From assembly GCF_020379485.1 (NCBI RefSeq), contig NW_026014690.1:372001-436000 (forward strand): DNA of 64,000 nt. The letters are read 5' to 3'. Made by a program: the position numbers and the translations under genes. Under the pieces are notes generated by a model that worked only from the letters and a program-made list of their open reading frames with translations, was not told the DNA's origin and did not search any database. Of the stretch, positions 31,401 through 43,390 are shown one piece after another (the stretch's first letter is position 1; each line of letters opens with the position of its first letter). The stretch is from Brassica napus (taxonomy: Eukaryota; Streptophyta; Magnoliopsida; Brassicales; Brassicaceae).

Positions 31401-33009
31401 TATTCAACAAAGAAGCAGAAGTAAACGAGCAACTATAATCAGGAACAGAAGTGAGTTCTTCAAGCATATAGAGATCTCCCTTAGTCACCCCTTTCCCAAT
31501 CAACCTGCTGCTCTCAATATCCTGAAACTTCACATCATTAGGACTAAAGATAACATTGCATTGTAAATCATTAGTACATTTCTTCACTGATAATAGGTTT
31601 GATGTGAATTCAGGCATGTAAAAAGCTCTAGATTCTTTGTTAAACAGCTTAAGCTTTCCTATTCCTCTAATGGGTATCTTATCCCCATTTGCTATCATCA
31701 CATGCCCATGTGTAGGTTCTATATCCTTAATCAAGTTTTCATCACTTATCATATGATGTGATGCACCAGAATCAACAATCAATGGTTTACCTACTCGTTT
31801 AGCATTATGGCATAGATTACTAAGTGATGAATGCATCTTATCAGTTCTAGCAATGTAAGCATGCCTATACTCATTCCTAGCTTCTAACCGTTCTACTAGT
31901 TCTCTAATCAAGTGATCATCCTTATATGCAATCATAGAAGCTCCAAAGGAATAACCGTAAGTGTTACCGTTTTCCTTTAGCATTTTGAAGAGGGCATCAA
32001 GGTCTGATCTCTTGATGTAGTCATCATTGCTGCGGGAGCTTGAGGCGCCTGTGTAAGCCACCAGAGACTTCCCATTCCCATCATTGCCTCCAAGCCCATC
32101 CACTTCACTGATCTTGCTGGTGCCAGCTCCGCTTGAACCTTCAGTCACATTTGCCCTTCCCTCACGCTCCTTCATGAACTTGGCCGGCTTGAGGTGTGGG
32201 TGCAGTATCCAGCATTGGCTCTTCTTATGACCATGCTTCTTGCAATGATCACAGTTGCCATTGAACTTCCTGTCCTCGTACTTCCCGTGAGATGCCTTGT
32301 TTGCTTGTGGAGCCTCGGTTGAATCCTCATGAGCTGCTTGATTGGCAAGAGAGAGCTCCCCCTTTCCTCCAAACAAACCCATGGATCCCTGCTCCCTTTG
32401 GATTTGTGCACACACCTCCTCAAGGTCCGGAAGCTTGTCTGACCTTAACATGTGCTGGATGAGCTGGGTGTAGGCCGGGTTCAGTGTGAGAAGCAGCCCA
32501 AAGACCTTGTCTTGCTCGCGCCTCTCATTCAGCTGATCTGGATCAGTTGTGCTCGGCCTCAGCATCTCCAGCTCTGACCATAAGGACCTGAACCTCCCCA
32601 AGTGCTTAGTGAACTCCATGTCCTCTTGTGCAAGACGGTTGATCGCTAGCTTCACTTCAAACACACGGCTGAGGTTGGAAGTGTTCCCATACACCTTCTT
32701 CAGCGTGTCCCACAGCTCCTTGGCTGATTCACAGTAGCTGTAGGCATCCAAGATAGCTGGGTCCAAGGATGCGTGTAGAACCGTCATCACCAGCATGTCT
32801 TCTTGTTGCCATTTCTCCACAGCCGCTTCATTGGAGACCTCTTCTTGATCTCCTCCCTGAGTAATGAGTTTCGGAGCCTCCCCTGTTGTGATGTGCCCCC
32901 ACAAACCCTTACTTCCCACAGCAGTCTTCACCATCCGAGACCACACAAGGTAGTTGCTACCTTTGAAAGTAACCGCTACCTTCATCCTCATGTTCATCCC
33001 ATGTTCCAT
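28495..33009 (-). CDS. Cop-IV Gag-Pol polyprotein, intact, 1504 aa
   Basis: Same domain order and length as Cop-II: Gag with CX2CX4HX4C knuckle (~252), protease DSGAS (~411), integrase zinc region (~541) and D,D,E core (~594, ~657, ~693), RT YVDD (~1181), RNase H CDADW (~1348). The start is ATG at 33009 (MEHGMNM). The last ~140 codons and downstream DNA match Cop-VI more closely than Cop-I/II/III. Examples are the sequences around 28600-28650 and 28840-28870, whereas sequence above about 28970 is of the Cop-III type. No catalytic residue appears missing. Confidence 0.96.
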   Translation of the reverse strand: MEHGMNMRMKVAVTFKGSNYLVWSRMVKTAVGSKGLWGHITTGEAPKLITQGGDQEEVSNEAAVEKWQQEDMLVMTVLHASLDPAILDAYSYCESAKELWDTLKKVYGNTSNLSRVFEVKLAINRLAQEDMEFTKHLGRFRSLWSELEMLRPSTTDPDQLNERREQDKVFGLLLTLNPAYTQLIQHMLRSDKLPDLEEVCAQIQREQGSMGLFGGKGELSLANQAAHEDSTEAPQANKASHGKYEDRKFNGNCDHCKKHGHKKSQCWILHPHLKPAKFMKEREGRANVTEGSSGAGTSKISEVDGLGGNDGNGKSLVAYTGASSSRSNDDYIKRSDLDALFKMLKENGNTYGYSFGASMIAYKDDHLIRELVERLEARNEYRHAYIARTDKMHSSLSNLCHNAKRVGKPLIVDSGASHHMISDENLIKDIEPTHGHVMIANGDKIPIRGIGKLKLFNKESRAFYMPEFTSNLLSVKKCTNDLQCNVIFSPNDVKFQDIESSRLIGKGVTKGDLYMLEELTSVPDYSCSFTSASLLNKNALWHARVGHPHVKALNLMVPGVVFENKDCEACILGKHCRTVFQKSTTVYDNCFDLIHSDVWTAPCLSRDSYKYFVTFIDEKSKYTWLTLIQTKDRVLDAFRNFQTYVTNHYHAKIKILRSDNGGEYTSHAFKQHLSQHGILHQTSCPYTPQQNGVAERKNRHLMEVARSLMFQSNVPKRFWSDAVATACYLINRTPTKVLNEKAPFEVLNRYKPALDYLRVFGCLCFVLKPGEMINKLEARSTKAVFIGYSATQKGYKCYDPIARRVLVSRDVKFLEDRGYYEEKNQEDLKDLTSDKATTLRIILEGLGISTSQDPRNHATTPPEVGSPSHLDHEGGEEHEEPMQEANQDEGGVENEGEESIGSDGHGHDHGVTQTPSQDEVVEEQQEEEPVVQPLRRSTRIRKDPSSWVNTRVYYNAQAVEHPSQAVCSFAQYPEAHCAFMVNLDENHIPRSYEEAMKDKEWKESVGDEAGAMIKNDTWYESELPKGKKAVTSRWIFTIKYKADGKVERKKSRLVARGFTQTYGEDYIETFAPVAKLHTIRIVLSLAVNLGWGLWQMDVKNAFLQGELEDEVYMHPPPGLEHLVKSGNVLRLKKAIYGLKQSPRAWYNKLSTTLNGRGFKKSELDHTLFTLTTPSGMIALLVYVDDIIITGSDKEGIIATKEFLKSMFEIKDLGEMKYFLGIEICRSKEGLFMSQRKYTLDLLKGAGAYGGKTARMPMEDGYKVPREGEIEDSKPYQDPKLYRKLVGKLIYLTITRPDICFAVNQVSQHMQVPKEHHWHMVERILMYLNGSPDQGVWMGCNGSTEVVGYCDADWAGDRADRRSTTGYCTFIGGNLVTWKSKKQKVVSCSSAEAEYRAMLKLTNELVWIKGILKHLEIDQATPMTMHCDNQAAIHIASNSVFHERTKHIEVDCHKVRQMIVLGVILPCYTRSEDQLADVFTKAARQKTMESIHIRLGLIDLGKRRS

Positions 33010-33222
33010 CTTTGCTTGACTTGAAAACTTGGATCTTGGATTTCGTACACACCAACCTTGAGTCTAGAATCACGCAAAACAACAGAACGTAGCACAGCTT
33101 CAACTAGAACGGACCACAGCTTCAACACCTTCAAGACTACTCGCGTGTAGCTTCAAAGACGTTTAGCTTGTAACTCTCTAAAGATCAAACCCCAGATTCA
33201 AATGAACCTGGCTCTGATACCA

Positions 33223-33826
33223 TATGAGATTAAGAGATCCTTAGAGTAAACAGAATAAAGAGAGTGTTTAGGAAGTGATTAAGAGAAGTTTGTGAAAGAT
33301 TAGGAGACTAGATAGAGCCGTTTAGTGTCTAAGAGAAAGGCATAGTGTCTAAGAGATTAGAGAGACTCAAACTGCATAATCTTCATTAGGGTTGATGAGT
33401 TACAATATATAGAGAGAGCATACAAGGGTTTTCGAAATCAAGAGAAGACTAAAGCATGTGAGGTCAATCAGGAGAGGATAAGCTCATTTGGACTAGCCAA
33501 TTAGCTTCTCCACATGCGCGGAGTATCTGGCATCTTGGACCGAGATGCTCTTGCCTTTCCAGCTGTTCCAGCCTGTCAAGGCGCGCTCTACCTTATCCCT
33601 AAACGGTCTGATGCCTCAAGGTAAGTTCCTTCCCTTTACCTTAGTTACCGTGTTACTTGGCTGATGCAAGGTAAGTCTTGGTCGATGCTGGATGGTACGG
33701 ACTGTACGGCTTGTACGGCCTTGTACGGACGTCCGTACCATGCTCTCCCTAAACTCTCTCAAGCTTCCTCATCTCCTTTCCTCTTCAACTCCTTAGCTCT
33801 TCATATATATTCAGCTCAACTCAACA
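33223..33826 (-). repeat. Cop-IV 5' LTR (604 bp)
   Basis: Looks identical to 27751-28354 and abuts the primer-binding site at 33210-33222. TSD GGCTC follows at 33827-33831. The leader at 33010-33209 is non-coding. Confidence 0.95.
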
Positions 33827-33831
33827 GGCTC

Positions 33832-36468
33832 CTCATGCTCCTCTCCTCCCTCATGATCAAGGTGGGATGGTGAACCAACTTCAGGAGGTGTAGTTGCGTG
33901 ATTCCTTGGATCCTGGGATGTACTGATTCCAAGACCTTCAAGAATGATCCGCAAGGTGGTGGCCTTGTCTGATGTTAAGTCCTTCAGGTCTTCTTGATTC
34001 TTTTCTTCATAGTATCCTCTATCTTCCAAGAACTTCACATCTCTAGATACAAGAACTCTCCTTGCTATAGGATCATAGCATTTGTATCCTTTCTGTGTAG
34101 CTGAGTATCCTATGAACACAGCCTTAGTGCTTCTTGCTTCTAGCTTGTTGATCATCTCTCCTGGTTTGAGTACAAAGCATAGGCACCCAAAGACTCGCAA
34201 ATAATCAAGAGCTGGCTTGTACCTGTTCAGAACTTCAAATGGAGCCTTCTCATTCAGAACTTTGGTTGGGGTTCTGTTTATCAGGTAACAAGCAGTGGCA
34301 ACCGCATCACTCCAAAATCTCTTTGGAACATTACTCTGAAACATAAGTGACCTTGCCACTTCCATGAGATGCCTATTCTTCCTCTCAGCCACTCCATTTT
34401 GCTGTGGAGTATAAGGACAGCTTGTTTGATGTAGGATCCCATGTTGTGATAGGTGTTGCTTGAATGCATGACTCGTGTACTCCCCTCCATTATCTGATCT
34501 CAAAATTTTAATCTTAGCATGATAATGGTTAGTTACATAAGTTTGAAAGTTCCTAAATGCATCAAGTACCCTATCTTTGGTCTGAATTAAGGTTAACCAG
34601 GTGTATTTGGATTTTTCATCAATGAATGTGACAAAATACTTATAACTATCTCTAGATAAGCAAGGGGCAGTCCACACATCTGAGTGAATTAGATCAAAGC
34701 AATTATCATAAACGGTAGTAGACTTTTGAAACACAGTTCTACAATGCTTGCCTAAAATACAAGCTTCACAATCCTTGTTCTCAAACACAACACCTGGTAC
34801 CATTAAGTTCAAAGCTTTAACATGAGGGTGTCCTACTCTAGCATGCCACAATGCATTTTTATTCAACAAAGAAGCAGAAGTAAACGAGCAACTATAATCA
34901 GGAACAGAAGTGAGTTCTTCAAGCATATAGAGATCTCCCTTAGTCACCCCTTTCCCAATCAATCTGCTGCTCTCAATATCCTGAAACTTCACATCATTAG
35001 GACTAAAGATAACATTGCATTGTAAATCATTAGTACATTTCTTCACTGATAATAGGTTTGATGTGAATTCAGGCATGTAAAAAGCTCTAGATTCTTTGTT
35101 AAACAGCTTAAGCTTTCCTATTCCTCTAATGGGTATCTTATCCCCATTTGCTATCATCACATGCCCATGTGTAGGTTCTATATCCTTAATCAAGTTTTCA
35201 TCACTTATCATATGATGTGATGCACCAGAATCAACAATCAATGGTTTACTTACTCGTTTAGCATTATGGCATAGATTACTAAGTGATGGATGCATCTTAT
35301 CAGTTCTAGCAATGTGAGCATGTCTATACCCATTCCTAGCTTCTAACCGTTCTACTAGTTCTCTAATCAAGTGATCATCCTTATATGCAATCATAGAAGC
35401 TCCAAAGGAATAACCGTAAGTGTTACCGTTTTCCTTTAGCATTTTGAAGAGGGCATCAAGGTCTGATCTCTTGATGTAGTCATCATTGCTGCGGGAGCTT
35501 GAGGCGCCTGTGTAAGCCACCAGAGACTTCCCATTCCCATCATTGCCTCCAAGCCCATCCACTTCACTGATCTTGCTGGTGCCAGCTCCACTTGAACCTT
35601 CAGTCACATTTGCCCTTCCCTCACGCTCCTTCATGAACTTGGCCGGCTTGAGGTGTGGGTGCAGTATCCAGCATTGGCTCTTCTTATGACCATGCTTCTT
35701 GCAATGATCACAGTTGCCATTGAACTTCCTGTCCTCGTACTTCCCGTGAGATGCCTTGTTTGCTTGTGGAGCCTCGGTTGAATCCTCATGAGCTGCTTGA
35801 TTGGCAAGAGAGAGCTCCCCCTTTCCTCCAAACAAACCCATAGATCCCTGCTCCCTTTGGATTTGTGCACACACCTCCTCAAGGTCCGGAAGCTTGTCTG
35901 ACCTTAACATGTGCTGGATGAGCTGGGTGTAGGCCGGGTTCAGTGTGAGAAGCAGACCAAAGACCTTGTCTTGCTCGCGCCTCTCATTCAACTGATCTGG
36001 ATCAGTTGTGCTCGGCCTCAGCATCTCCAGCTCTGACCATAAGGACCTGAACCTCCCCAAGTGCTTAGTGAACTCCATGTCCTCTTGTGCAAGACGGTTG
36101 ATCGCTAGCTTCACTTCAAACACACGGCTGAGGTTGGAAATGTTCCCATACACCTTCTTCAGCGTGTCCCACAGCTCCTTGGCTGATTCACAGTAGCTGT
36201 AGGCATCCAAGATAGCTGGGTCCAAGGATGCGTGTAGAACCGTCATCACCAGCATGTCTTCTTGTTGCCATTTCTCCACAGCCGCTTCATTGGAGACCTC
36301 TTCTTGATCTCCTCCCTGAGTAATGAGTTTCGGAGCCTCCCCTGTTGTGATGTGCCCCCACAAACCCTTACTTCCCACCGCAGTCTTCACCATCCGAGAC
36401 CACACAAGGTAGTTGCTACCTTTGAAAGTAACCGCTACCTTCATCCTCATGTTCATCCCCTGTTCCAT
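33832..36468 (-). pseudogene. Cop-III gag, protease and integrase (N-terminal segment)
   Basis: First 879 codons of Cop-III from ATG 36468: Gag with zinc knuckle, protease (VDSGASHH), integrase with complete zinc and D,D,E motifs, ending in the acidic linker (EEHEEP) at the Cop-IV junction. The apparent stop just below 33832 is in the inserted LTR. Confidence 0.94.
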
Positions 36469-36681
36469 CTTTGCTTGACTTGAAAACTTGTATCTTGGAT
36501 CTCGTACACACCAACCTTGAGTCTAGAATCACGCAAACCCACAGAACGTAGCACAGCTTCAACTAGAACGAACCACAGCTTCAACACCTTCAAGACTACT
36601 CGTGTGTAGCTTCAAAGACGTTTAGCTTGTAACTCTCTAAAGATCAAACCCCAGATTCAAATGAACCTGGCTCTGATACCA

Positions 36682-37247
36682 TATGAGATTAAGAGATCTT
36701 TAGAGTGATTAGAATAAAGAGAGTGTTTAGGAAGTGATTAAGAGAAGTTTGTGAAAGATTAAGAGACTAGAAAGAGCCGTTTAGTGTCTAAGAGAAAACC
36801 ATAGTCTAAGAGATTAGAGAGACTCGAACTGATTGATCTTATTAATGAGTGAGGTTACATATTTATATAGAAGGCATTAGGGTTTACAAGAGGCGAAATG
36901 GGCACTATTGAAGCATGTAGAGTCAAGGTTGCTTTCCGGATGATTGGATGGTAAGGCTCACATGCTTTGCCTCTTTACAGCCTGTTCCAGCCTGGCACGC
37001 TCTTCCCTTATCCACTCAACGGTCTGATCCCTTCTCCTTAAGTCCCCAAGGTAACACTCCCTTGTTACCGTTTCACTTGGTCGAGTTGGGTAAGTTTTGG
37101 TCGAGACCTTTGGTACGGACGGTACGGCCATGTACGGCCTTGTACGGACGTCCGTACCATTCACACCCAAACCCCCTAAGCTTCTCCATCTCTTCTCCTC
37201 TTCAACTCCTCTTCTCTCCATACCAATATAATCAACTCAACTCAACA
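36682..37247 (-). repeat. Cop-III 5' LTR (566 bp)
   Basis: Looks identical to 25167-25732. PBS is at 36669-36681 and leader at 36469-36668. TSD TTAGG follows at 37248-37252, in the satellite. Confidence 0.95.
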
Positions 37248-40200
37248 TTAGGATGAAGAAGCTATCCCACTTTCAAATCAGGTGATCCCAGTTTTCCTGT
37301 TTGGGAATATGACAGCTTCCTTGTCATTCTAATCAAACCAAGATGAATCACGATGTAAGAAGCTTGATTTTGATACATAAAGTAATGGAGAATCACTAGG
37401 AAGTTGAATAAATCTCATAGGAGTTAGGATGAAGAAGCTATCCCACTTTCAAATCAGGTGATCCCAGTTTTCCTGTTTGGGAATATGACAGCTTCCTTGT
37501 CATTCTAATCAAACCAGGATGAATCGCGATGTAAGAAGCTTGATTTTGATACATAAAGTAATGGAGAATCACTAGGAAGTTGAATAAATCTCATAGGAGT
37601 TAGGATGAAGAAGCTATCCCACTTTCAAATCAGGTGATCCCAGTTTTCCTGTTTGGGAATATGACAGCTTCTTTGTCATTCTAATCAAACCAGGATGAAT
37701 CACGATGTAAGAAGCTTGATTTTGATATATAAAGTATGGAGAATCACTAGGAAGTTGAATAAATCTCATAGGAGTTAGGATGAAGAAGCTATCCCACTTT
37801 CAAATCAGGTGATCCCAGTTTTCCTGTTTGGGAATATGACAGCTTCCTTGTCATTCTAATCAAACCAGGATGAATCGCGATGTAAGAAGCTTGATTTTGA
37901 TACATAAAGTAATGGAGAATCACTAGGAAGTTGAATAAATCTCATAGGAGTTAGGATGAAGAAGCTATCCCACTTTCAAATCAGGTGATCCCAGTTTTCC
38001 TGTTTGGGAATATAACAGCTTCTTGTCATTCTAATCAAACCAGGATGAATCGCGATGTAAGAAGCTTGATTTTGATACATAAAGTAATGGAGAATCACTA
38101 GGAAGTTGAATAAATCTCATAGGAGTTAGGATGAAGAAGCTATCCCACTTTCAAATCAGGTGATCCCAGTTTTCCTGTTTGGGAATATGACAGCTTCTTT
38201 GTCATTCTAATCAAACCAGGATGAATCGTGATGTAAGAAGCTTGATTTGGATACATAAAGTAGTGGAGAATCATTAGGAAGTTGAATAAATCTCATAGGA
38301 GTTAGGATGAAGAAGCTATCCCACTTTCAAATCAGGTGATCCCAGTTTTCCTGTTTGGGAATATGACAGCTTCCTTGTCATTCTAATCAAACCAGGATGA
38401 ATGCGATGTAAGAAGCTTGATTTTGATATATAAAGTTATGGAGAATCACTAGGAAGTTGAATAAATCTCATAGGAGTTAGGATGAAGAAGCTATCCCACT
38501 TTCAAATCAGGTGATCCCAGTTTTCCTGTTTGGGAATATGACAGCTTCCTTGTCATTCTAATCAAACCAGGATGAATCGCGATGTAAGAAGCTTGATTTT
38601 GATACATAAAGTAATGGAGAATCACTAGGAAGTTGAATAAATCTCATAGGAGTTAGGATGAAGAAGCTATCCCACTTTCAAATCAGGTGATCCCAGTTTT
38701 CCTGTTTGGGAATATGACAGCTTCTTTGTCATTCTAATCAAACCAGGATGAATCGCGATGTAAGAAGCTTGATTTTGATATATAAAGTAATGGAGAATCA
38801 CTAGGAAGTTGAATAAATCTCATAGGAGTTAGGATGAAGAAGCTATCCCACTTTCAAATCAGGTGATCCCAGTTTTCCTGTTTGGGAATATGACAGCTTC
38901 CTTGTCATTCTAATCAAACAGGATGAATCGCGATGTAAGAAGCTTGATTTTGATACATAAAGTAATGGAGAATCACTAGGAAGTTGAATAAATTCATAGG
39001 AGTTAGGATGAAGAAGCTATCCCACTTTCAAATCAGGTGATCCCATTTTTCCTGTTTGGGAATATGACAGCTTCTTTGTCATTCTAATCAAACCAGGATG
39101 AATCGCGATGTAAGAAGCTTGATTTTGATACATAAAGTAATGGAGAATCACTAGGAAGTTGAATAAATCTCATAGGAGTTAGGATGAAGAAGCTATCCCA
39201 CTTTCAAATCAGGTGATCCCAGTTTTCCTGTTTGGGAATATGACAGCTTCCTTGTCATTCTAATCAAACCAGGATGAATCGCGATGTAAGAAGCTTGATT
39301 TTGATACATAAAGTAATGGAGAATCATTAGGAAGTTGAATAAATCTCATAGGAGTTAGGATGAAGAAGCTATCCCACTTTCAAATCAGGTGATCCCAATT
39401 TTCCTGTTTGGGAATATGACAGCTTCTTTGTCATTCTAATCAAACCAGGATGAATCATGATGTAAGAAGCTTGATTTGGATACATAAAGTAGTGGAGAAC
39501 CATTAGGAAGTTGAATAAATCTCATAGGAGTTAGGATGAAGAAGCTATCCCACTTTCAAATCAGGTGATCCCAGTTTTCCTGTTTGGGAATATGACAGCT
39601 TCTTTGTCATTCTAATCAAACCAGGATGAATCGCGATGTAAGAAGCTTGATTTTGTTATATAAAGTTATGGAGAATCACTAGGAAGTTGAATAAATCTCA
39701 TAGGAGTTAGGATGAAGAAGCTATCCCACTTTCAAATCAGGTGATCCCAGTTTTCCTGTTTGGGAATATGACAGCTTCCTTGTCATTCTAATCAAACCAG
39801 GATGAATCGCGATGTAAGAAGCTTGATTTTGATATATAAAGTATGGAGAATCACTAGGAAGTTGAATAAATCTCATAGGAGTTAGGATGAAGAAGCTATC
39901 CCACTTTCAAATCAGGTGATCCCAGTTTTCCTGTTTGGGAATATGACAGCTTCCTTGTCATTCTAATCAAACCAGGATGAATCGCGATGTAAGAAGCTTG
40001 ATTTTGATACATAATGTAATGGAGAATCACTAGGAAGTTGAATAAATCTCATAGGAGTTAGGATGAAGAAGCTATCCCACTTTCAAATCATGTGATCCCA
40101 GTTTTCCTGTTTGGGAATATGACAGCTTGCTTGTCATTCTAATCAAACCAGGATGAATCGCGATGTAAGAAGCTTGATTTTGATACATAAAGTAATGGAG

Positions 40201-43186
40201 AATCACTAGGAAGTTGAATAAATCTCATAGGAGTTAGGATGAAGAAGCTATCCCACTTTCAAATCAGGTGATCCCAGTTTTCCTGTTTGGGAATATGACA
40301 GCTTCTTTGTCATTCTAATCAAACCAGGATGAATCGTGATGTAAGAAGCTTGATTTGTATACATAATGTAGTGGAGAACCATTAGGAAGTAGAATAAATC
40401 TCATAGGAGTTAGGATGAAGAAGCTATCCCACTTTCAAATCAGGTGATCCCAGTTTTCCTGTTTGGGAATATGACAGCTTCCTTGTCATTCTAATCAAAC
40501 CAGGATGAATCGCGATGTAAGAAGCTTGATTTTGATACATAAAGTAATGGAGAATCATTAGGAAGTTGAATAAATCTCATAGGAGTTAGGATGAAGAAGC
40601 TATCCCACTTTCAAATCAGGTGATCCCAATTTTCCTGTTTGGGAATATGACAGCTTCTTTGTCATTCTAATCAAACCAGGATGAATCATGATGTAAGAAG
40701 CTTGATTTGGATACATAAAGTAGTGGAGAACCATTAGGAAGTTGAATAAATCTCATAGGAGTTAGGATGAAGAAGCTATCCCACTTTCAAATCAGGTGAT
40801 CCCAGTTTTCCTGTTTGGGAATATGACAGCTTCTTTGTCATTCTAATCAAACCAGGATGAATCGCGATGTAAGAAGCTTGATTTTGATACATAAAGTAAT
40901 GGAGAATCACTAGGAAGTTGAATAAATCTCATAGGAGTTAGGATGAAGAAGCTATCCCACTTTCAAATCAGGTGATCCCAGTTTTCCTGTTTGGGAATAT
41001 GACAGCTTCCTTGTCATTCTAATCAAACAGGATGAATCGCGATGTAAGAAGCTTGATTTTGATACATAAGTAATGGAGAATCACTAGGAAGTTGAATAAA
41101 TTCATAGGAGTTAGGATGAAGAAGCTATCCCACTTTCAAATCAGGTGATCCCATTTTTCCTGTTTGGGAATATGACAGCTTCTTTGTCATTCTAATCAAA
41201 CCAGGATGAATCGCGATGTAAGAAGCTTGATTTTGATATATAAAGTAATGGAGAATCACTAGGAAGTTGAATAAATCTCATAGGAGTTAGGATGAAGAAG
41301 CTATCCCACTTTCAAATCAGGTGATCCCAGTTTTCCTGTTTGGGAATATGACAGCTTCCTTGTCATTCTAATCAAACCAGGATGAATCGCGATGTAAGAA
41401 GCTTGATTTTGATACATAAAGTAATGGAGAATCACTAGGAAGTTGAATAAATCTCATAGGAGTTAGGATGAAGAAGCTATCCCACTTTCAAATCAGGTGA
41501 TCCCAGTTTTCCTGTTTGGGAATATGACAGCTTCTTTGTCATTCTAATCAAACCAGGATGAATCATGATGTAAGAAGCTTGAATTGGATACATAAAGTAG
41601 TGGAGAATCATTAGGAAGTAGAATAAATCTCATAGGAGTTAGGATGAAGAAGCTATCCCACTTTCAAATCAGGTGATCCCAGTTTTCCTGTTTGGGAATA
41701 TGACAGCTTCCTTGTCATTCTAATCAAACCAGGATGAATGCGATGTAAGAAGCTTGATTTTGTATATAAAGTATGGAGAATCACTAGGAAGTTGAATAAA
41801 TCTCATAGGAGTTAGGATGAAGAAGCTATCCCACTTTCAAATCAGGTGATCCCAGTTTTCCTGTTTGGGAATATGACAGCTTCCTTGTCATTCTAATCAA
41901 ACCAGGATGAATCGCGATGTAAGAAGCTTGATTTTGATACATAAAGTAATGGAGAATCACTAGGAAGTTGAATAAATCTCATAGGAGTTAGGATGAAGAA
42001 GCTATCCCACTTTCAAATCATGTGATTCCAGTTTTCCTGTTTGGGAATATAACAGCTTCTTGTCATTCTAATCGAACCAGGATGAATCGCGATGTAAGAA
42101 GCTTGATTTTGATATATAAAGTAATGGAGAATCACTAGGAAGTTGAATAAATCTCATAGGAGTTAGGATGAAGAAGCTATCCCACTTTCAAATCAGGTGA
42201 TCCCAGTTTTCCTGTTTGGGAATATGACAGCTTCTTTGTCATTCTAATCAAACCAGGATGAATCGTGATGTAAGAAGCTTGAATTGGATACATAAAGTAG
42301 TGGAGAACCATTAGGAAGTTGAATAAATCTCATAGGAGTTAGGATGAAGAAGCTATCCCACTTTCAAATCAGGTGATCCCAGTTTTCCTGTTTGGGAATA
42401 TGACAGCTTCCTTGTCATTCTAATCAAACCAGGATGAATCGCGACGTAAGAAGCTTGATTTTGATACATAAAGTAATGGAGAATCATTAGGAAGTTGAAT
42501 AAATCTCATAGGAGTTAGGATGAAGAAGCTATCCCACTTTCAAATCAGGTGATCCCAATTTTCCTGTTTGGGAATATGACAGCTTCTTTGTCATTCTAAT
42601 CAAACCAGGATGAATCATGATGTAAGAAGCTTGATTGGATACATAAAGTAGTGGAGAACCATTAGGAAGTTGAATAAATCTCATAGGAGTTAGGATGAAG
42701 AAGCTATCCCACTTTCAAATCAGGTGATCCCAGTTTTCCTGTTTGGGAATATGACAGCTTCCTTGTCATTCTAATCAAACCAAGATGAATCACGATGTAA
42801 GAAGCTTGATTTTGATACATAAAGTAATGGAGAATCACTAGGAAGTTGAATAAATCTCATAGGAGTTAGGATGAAGAAGCTATCCCACTTTCAAATCAGG
42901 TGATCCCAGTTTTCCTGTTTGGGAATATGACAGCTTCCTTGTCATTCTAATCAAAACAGGATGAACCGCGATGTAAGAAGCTTGATTTTGATACATATAG
43001 TAATGGAGAATCACTAGGAAGTTGAATAAATTTCATAGGAGTTAGGATGAAGAAGCTATCCCACTTTCAAATCAGGTGATCCCATTTTTCCTGTTTGGGA
43101 ATATGACAGCTTCTTTGTCATTCTAATCAAACCAGGATGAATCACGATGGAAGAAGCTTGATTTTGATATATAAAGTAATGGAGAA
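37248..43186. repeat. Centromeric satellite array 2 (~176-bp monomer, about 34 copies)
   Basis: Head-to-tail monomers; measured spacings of TTAGGATGAAG are 176, 176 and 175 bp at the start of the array. Most monomers have GATGAATCGCGATG and TAATGGAGAATCACTAGG. A minority have CGTGATG or CATGATG with AGTGGAGAACCATTAGG. It is truncated inside a monomer at GGAGAA (43186), where CRM-1 begins. No gene is present; the open frame entering CRM-1 from the last monomer is chance. Confidence 0.94.
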
Positions 43187-43390
43187 TGATATGATCATGG
43201 ACCAGCCAGCTGATGGAGAAAGAAATGGCGAGTTTAGAGATGAACCAGCTGAAGAAGATGAGGTCTTAACCATTCCTAAAGGTCCCATGACTCGAGCCAG
43301 AGCTAGGAAACTCAAAGAAGCTATTGGAGGACTAATCAGGAAGTCCTTGGAGCAAGAAGAATGTCTTGGAGGAAGCTTGATACTTCAAGA
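43187..43390 (+). repeat. CRM-1 5' LTR, first part (with coding tail)
   Basis: Contains a short reading frame from 43191 with IPKGPMTRARARKLKEAI, a motif typical of the C-terminal end of plant Ty3 polyproteins. As in CRM-n, the polyprotein end is encoded in the LTR, so a copy sits in the 5' LTR without a gene. It is cut at 43390 by Cop-V. Confidence 0.8.

Larger units (their letters stand above)
27751..33826 (-). mobile_element. Cop-IV, complete Ty1/copia element inside Cop-III
   Basis: 6076 bp with 604-bp LTRs (27751-28354, 33223-33826) that look identical, and TSD GGCTC (27746-27750, 33827-33831). Polyprotein is intact, PBS is at 33210-33222 and polypurine tract at 28355-28363. LTR and 3' coding end form a different subfamily from Cop-I/II/III, while the rest of the coding sequence is nearly the same, pointing to recombination inside RNase H. 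Complete and potentially active. Confidence 0.96.
25167..37247 (-). mobile_element. Cop-III, Ty1/copia element in the satellite (interrupted by Cop-IV)
   Basis: 566-bp LTRs at 25167-25732 and 36682-37247 look identical. The TSD TTAGG is at 25162-25166 and 37248-37252. Subtracting Cop-IV and its duplicated site leaves about 6.0 kb. Its two coding segments (2637 + 1878 nt) sum to 4515 nt, the full 1504 codons plus stop, so it was intact when Cop-IV landed. It splits the centromeric array. Confidence 0.96.

Noticed and set aside
37248..43186. Regular repeats as a CRISPR array
   Set aside because: Monomers are contiguous ~176-bp units without unique spacers, in a plant satellite.
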